A stretch of 64,000 nt of DNA, taken from NCBI RefSeq assembly GCF_010894405.1, contig NZ_JAAIYA010000007.1, positions 434,001 to 498,000 of the forward strand, in the 5' to 3' direction. The stretch comes from Pyxidicoccus caerfyrddinensis (GTDB lineage: Bacteria > Myxococcota > Myxococcia > Myxococcales > Myxococcaceae). Below the pieces are notes generated by a model. The model saw nothing but the letters and a program-made list of their open reading frames with translations, was not told the DNA's origin and did not search any database. Of the stretch, positions 61,185-64,000 are shown piece by piece. Made by a program: the position numbers and the translations under genes. Within the stretch, counting starts at the first letter, position 1. Each line of letters begins with the position of its first letter.

Positions 61185-62545
61185 GTCGCATCCTGGTCAT
61201 CGAGGACGAGCCCATCATCCGCACGGAGCTGCGCCGCCTGCTGGTGCGCGCGGGGCATGACGTGTCCGAGGCGGGCAGCGTGCAGGAGGCATCGGCCGAC
61301 TACGCGCTGGACTCGTTCGACCTGGTGCTGTCGGACCTGCGGCTGCCGGGAGCGCCGGGGACGGAGGTGATTGCGCTGTGCCCGGGCGTGCCGGTGCTCA
61401 TCATGACGAGCTACGCCACGGTGAAGTCCGCGGTGGACGCGATGAAGCTGGGCGCGGTGGACTACATCGCGAAGCCGTTCGACCACGACGAGTTGCTGAT
61501 GCAGGTGGAGCGGGTGCTGCGCGAGGGGAAGCTGGCGCGGCAGAACGCGGCGCTGAAGCGCGAGGTGGAGCAGGCGCACCCGGTGAGCGGCATGGTGGGA
61601 AGCTGCGCGGCGATGCGCGAGGTCTTCGAGCGCGTGCGCAAGGTGGCGCCTTCCACCGCCACGGTGCTGGTGCTGGGCGAGTCCGGCACGGGCAAGGAAT
61701 TGGTGGCCCGGGCGATTCACGCGCAGAGCCCGAGGACGGACGGGCCGCTGGTAGCGGTGAACTGCGCGGCGATTCCGGAGGGGCTGCTGGAGAGCGAGCT
61801 GTTCGGCCACGAGAAGGGCGCCTTCACGGGAGCGCAGGCGGCGCACGCGGGTCTGGTGGAGGCGGCACACGGGGGGACGCTCTTCCTGGACGAGATTGGC
61901 GAGCTGCCCGCGCCCGCGCAGGCGCGGCTCTTGCGGATGTTGCAGGACGGCGAGGTGCGCCGGGTGGGCTCGACGCGGCCGCGCCGGGTGGACGTGCGAA
62001 TCGTGGCGGCGACGCACCGGGACCTGCCGCGCCGCGTGCAGGAGGGGACGTTCCGCCAGGACCTCTACTTCCGGCTGCGCGTGGTGGAGATACGGCTTCC
62101 ACCGCTGCGGGAGCGCGGAGAGGACCTCCCCGCGCTGGCGAAGCACCTGCTGGAGAAGGCGTGCCGGCAGCTCGGGCGGCCCGTGGCGACGTTCTCAACG
62201 GAAGCGATGATGGCGATGACGTCGCATCCGTGGCCGGGCAACGTGCGCGAACTGGAGAACGCGATTGAGCGCGCGGTCATCCTCGCGGACGGGACGGTGG
62301 TGACGCCGGACCTGCTGGCGCTGGAGCTGCCGGGCGGCAGCGAGGCCGTGGCGCCGGACGTCGGCGAGAGCGGTGGTGAGGAAGCGGGCGACACGCCGGA
62401 CTCGATGGAGGAGTACTTCCGCCGCTTCGTGCTGGAGCACCAGGAGCACATGGGCGAGACGGAACTGGCGAAGCGGCTGGGCATCAGCCGCAAGGCGCTG
62501 TGGGAGAAGCGCCAGAAGCTCGGCATTCCGCGCACCCGCGCTTAG
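61181..62545 (+). CDS. NtrC-family sigma-54-dependent response regulator
   Basis: 454 residues: receiver domain (phospho-acceptor Asp52 in LSDLRLPG, Lys in AKPF); AAA+ domain with Walker A GESGTGKE, the sigma-54 contact loop GAFTGA, Walker B GGTLFLDEIGEL and the Arg finger region; and a C-terminal Fis-type helix-turn-helix (ETELAKRLGISRKALWEKRQKLG). All parts needed to activate sigma-54 promoters are present. It is translationally coupled to the symporter-kinase, its likely partner. The target genes are unknown. Confidence 0.97.
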   Translation: MSRILVIEDEPIIRTELRRLLVRAGHDVSEAGSVQEASADYALDSFDLVLSDLRLPGAPGTEVIALCPGVPVLIMTSYATVKSAVDAMKLGAVDYIAKPFDHDELLMQVERVLREGKLARQNAALKREVEQAHPVSGMVGSCAAMREVFERVRKVAPSTATVLVLGESGTGKELVARAIHAQSPRTDGPLVAVNCAAIPEGLLESELFGHEKGAFTGAQAAHAGLVEAAHGGTLFLDEIGELPAPAQARLLRMLQDGEVRRVGSTRPRRVDVRIVAATHRDLPRRVQEGTFRQDLYFRLRVVEIRLPPLRERGEDLPALAKHLLEKACRQLGRPVATFSTEAMMAMTSHPWPGNVRELENAIERAVILADGTVVTPDLLALELPGGSEAVAPDVGESGGEEAGDTPDSMEEYFRRFVLEHQEHMGETELAKRLGISRKALWEKRQKLGIPRTRA

Positions 62546-62559
62546 GGGTCCCAGAATGC

Positions 62560-62714
62560 CTGGTACCGCGCCGGCCCCGATGGAACCTGGGCAAACCCGG
62601 GCGTCTTCACCTGCCGGCACATCCCAGGCCGGGTCATCTCGGTGGACCTGGCCACGAGCGACCCGTACACAAGGGGCGTCGACGGCGAAGCCCTCTCCGC
62701 GTTATCCCTGGCGC
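62560..62714 (+). pseudogene. Possible coding remnant upstream of the toxin gene
   Basis: One frame in this 169-bp gap reads like folded protein (NAWYRAGPDGTWANPG, then VFTCRHIPGRVISVDLATSD) but has no start or family match, and its frame runs on into the toxin gene out of phase. It may be a fragment of a degraded gene left by cassette turnover. It could equally be chance in GC-rich DNA. Confidence 0.25.
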
Positions 62715-63359
62715 ATGGTGAGCGCCGTACAGAAGTGGGGGCTGTCGTGTGTGCTGTTGGGGCTGATCTCTACGGGCTGTGGCTCGGCCACGGGTGGCGG
62801 CACCATCCGTCCCCCCGCCTCAGCGAAATGGGTCGGGCCTACGGTACCGGCTCCTGGCGGTGGCACCGTGCAGACGACCATCTACTACGGGCCGTGGCAG
62901 TGCAACGCCAGTGGGATGAGTCGCTGTGCGAGGCGCTGTGCGTCGGAAGCGCGCGTGCTGATGGGGTGCATCTGGTTGGCCGACGTCAAGGGAGACTGGC
63001 AGGGCCGCTTCGCGTTCCTCCCAGCAGAGGCCGGAGGCCGCCTTGCGCTGACTCACTGCTGTTGCGACTACCCCACGGTCAGCGACCTGAAGAGTCGGCG
63101 TGACACGTGGGACAACGCGCGCGAGGGCTTCCGCGACGCGTGGGCCGAAGAGTTCGGAGCCTGGCCGCAAAGCGGCGGGGATTTCTGGCCGGGACACCAC
63201 ATCTACGATTTATGGCACGGAGGCCACCCAACAGCGGTCGGGAACGTGCTGCCAATCCCTTCCGGCGTGCACTACGTCATCAACAAGGCGTATCCCATGT
63301 GCTACGCGGGCGATGCGCGGTGGAAAACCGTCGGGCCTGATAGGCCGTACTCGGACTAG
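62715..63359 (+). CDS. Sit-type lipoprotein toxin candidate
   Basis: 214 residues. The N-terminus is a lipoprotein signal: charged start, hydrophobic core CVLLGLIST, then GC with lipidated Cys22. After a Pro/Gly linker comes a Cys-rich middle (YYGPWQCN, CARRC, HCCCDYP) and a C-terminal part with GHHIYDLWHGG (His161, His162), NVLPIPSGVH (His186) and Asn190, which resembles an HNH/His-Me-finger nuclease centre. This overall plan fits the SitA/SitB lipoproteins that myxobacteria pass to neighbours by outer-membrane exchange. The downstream SUKH-like gene (gap 2 bp) would be the immunity partner. Nuclease activity is inferred from motif pattern only. Confidence 0.75.
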   Translation: MVSAVQKWGLSCVLLGLISTGCGSATGGGTIRPPASAKWVGPTVPAPGGGTVQTTIYYGPWQCNASGMSRCARRCASEARVLMGCIWLADVKGDWQGRFAFLPAEAGGRLALTHCCCDYPTVSDLKSRRDTWDNAREGFRDAWAEEFGAWPQSGGDFWPGHHIYDLWHGGHPTAVGNVLPIPSGVHYVINKAYPMCYAGDARWKTVGPDRPYSD

Positions 63360-63361
63360 CC

Positions 63362-63823
63362 ATGGCGATGGAACAGCTGTTGGTTGAAATCTCGCGGGCT
63401 CACTTCCCGAACGCACCCGCAACGCTCGCTCAGGTCGCGGCATTCGAGGCTCAGGTGGGTTGGAAGCTCGACCCCGACTTGCGCGCCTTCTACCTGCACT
63501 GCGATGGAGCCACGCTGTTCCGGCCCCGACCGCACGCGAAGTATCGCATCCTACCGCTCGCGGAAATCCAGCGTGCACGGGTTGTCATGCGAGGGGAGGA
63601 CGACGACTCAATGGGTGCGGCGTCCTGGTACACGCTCCTGTACCTCCAGGACTCCGACTACGTCCTCGTGGATGTGGCACGACAGGTTGCTGGCCGCTAC
63701 CCACTGCTGGACGCCTACCATGAGACATACCCGCTGGAGGTCCGGCAGCTCGCCGCGTCGTTCAGTGAGTTCCTGGAGCGGGCACTCAGCAGCAGCAATC
63801 GGCTGTTCTGGCTCAGTGAATAG
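63362..63823 (+). CDS. SMI1/KNR4 (SUKH)-like immunity protein
   Basis: 153 residues, cytosolic. Early FEAQVGWKLDPDLRAFYLHCDG fits the SUKH core, in which a helix is followed by a conserved LPxxLRxFYxxxxG-like turn, and then YRILPLAEIQRA. SUKH proteins are common immunity factors against nuclease and other polymorphic toxins. It starts 2 bp after the toxin stop with no ribosome site of its own, so coupled translation is likely. An ATG two codons downstream (63368) is an alternative start. Confidence 0.8.
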   Translation: MAMEQLLVEISRAHFPNAPATLAQVAAFEAQVGWKLDPDLRAFYLHCDGATLFRPRPHAKYRILPLAEIQRARVVMRGEDDDSMGAASWYTLLYLQDSDYVLVDVARQVAGRYPLLDAYHETYPLEVRQLAASFSEFLERALSSSNRLFWLSE

Positions 63824-63969
63824 GTGACTTCCTTCCAGGACCCGCTCCATCGGGCACGTCCACAGCCCCAAAGTCCCGCCCAAGTGTCCATCACCCAAGA
63901 CTGCCAGCCCGCATAGACCGGAATCAAAGACAGCCCGTTAGCATGGCCTCCACCAACCGGGGGGAAGTC

Positions 63970-64000
63970 ATGGCGCAGAATCCACCTGTCGCAAACACAA
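63970..64000 (+). CDS. Start of a further gene, cut by window end
   Basis: An ATG preceded by GGGGGAAG with 3-4 nt spacing opens a frame (MAQNPPVANT) that runs off the window. Too short to identify. The 146 bp before it hold no recognised element. Confidence 0.4.
   Translation, partial: MAQNPPVANT

Noticed and set aside
63608-63927. Minus-strand frames at the right end (96 and 70 residues)
   Set aside because: They overlap the SUKH-like gene, have no ribosome site and no recognisable motif.

Overview
The window is very GC-rich with strong third-position GC bias, and it looks like a large myxobacterial genome (Cystobacterineae, Myxococcus/Corallococcus type). The grounds are megabase-genome-style NRPS/PKS genes, a Sit-type lipoprotein toxin locus, a symporter-kinase/NtrC pair and a PilB-like ATPase. 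The organism is inferred from content; no marker gene was matched.

About 80% of the window (1-52162) is two secondary-metabolite assembly lines that converge tail to tail. The plus-strand line (1-26228) is one probable operon. It starts with an NRPS whose 5' end lies outside the window (A'-PCP-E / C-A-PCP / C-A-PCP-E / C-A-PCP), followed by a cytochrome P450, a second NRPS (C-A-PCP / C-A-PCP-TE), a cyclic-peptide-type ABC exporter, a CmlA-like diiron beta-hydroxylase and a membrane O-acyltransferase. Several junctions overlap by ATGA or are separated by 20 bp or less. Specificity codes read by eye suggest mostly aromatic residues, two of them epimerised, ending in Asp. The minus-strand line is a single 8,625-residue gene (52162-26285): FAAL-ACP / C-A-PCP / KS-AT-ACP / C-[degenerate A split by a luciferase-like monooxygenase] / C-A-PCP x4 / TE. 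It should make a lipopeptide with one unreduced malonate extension, an oxidation step, two Pro-like residues, a Val-like residue and a terminal Asp. The last module plus TE of both lines (C-A(Asp)-PCP-TE) are close paralogues, so a 4-kb imperfect inverted repeat flanks the exporter, hydroxylase and acyltransferase genes. Two GC hairpins separate the convergent genes.

The right flank (52328-62545) looks chromosomal. It holds a Lys/Ala/Pro-repeat protein with a TPR-like C-terminus; a perfect-stem terminator; a minus-strand series comprising a GspE/PilB ATPase, an FHA protein, a stand-alone CULT (cereblon thalidomide-binding-like) protein and an Eis-like acetyltransferase; a membrane protein of unknown function; and, divergent from these, a small membrane protein, an SSS-symporter/histidine-kinase fusion and an NtrC-type response regulator. 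The right end (62715-63823) is a Sit-type lipoprotein toxin candidate with a SUKH-like immunity gene, followed by the start of another gene.

No rRNA, tRNA, CRISPR array, transposase or integrase was seen. No gap between genes exceeds about 170 bp. Domain borders are approximate (plus or minus 20 residues), and substrate codes were read by eye against the GrsA positions.
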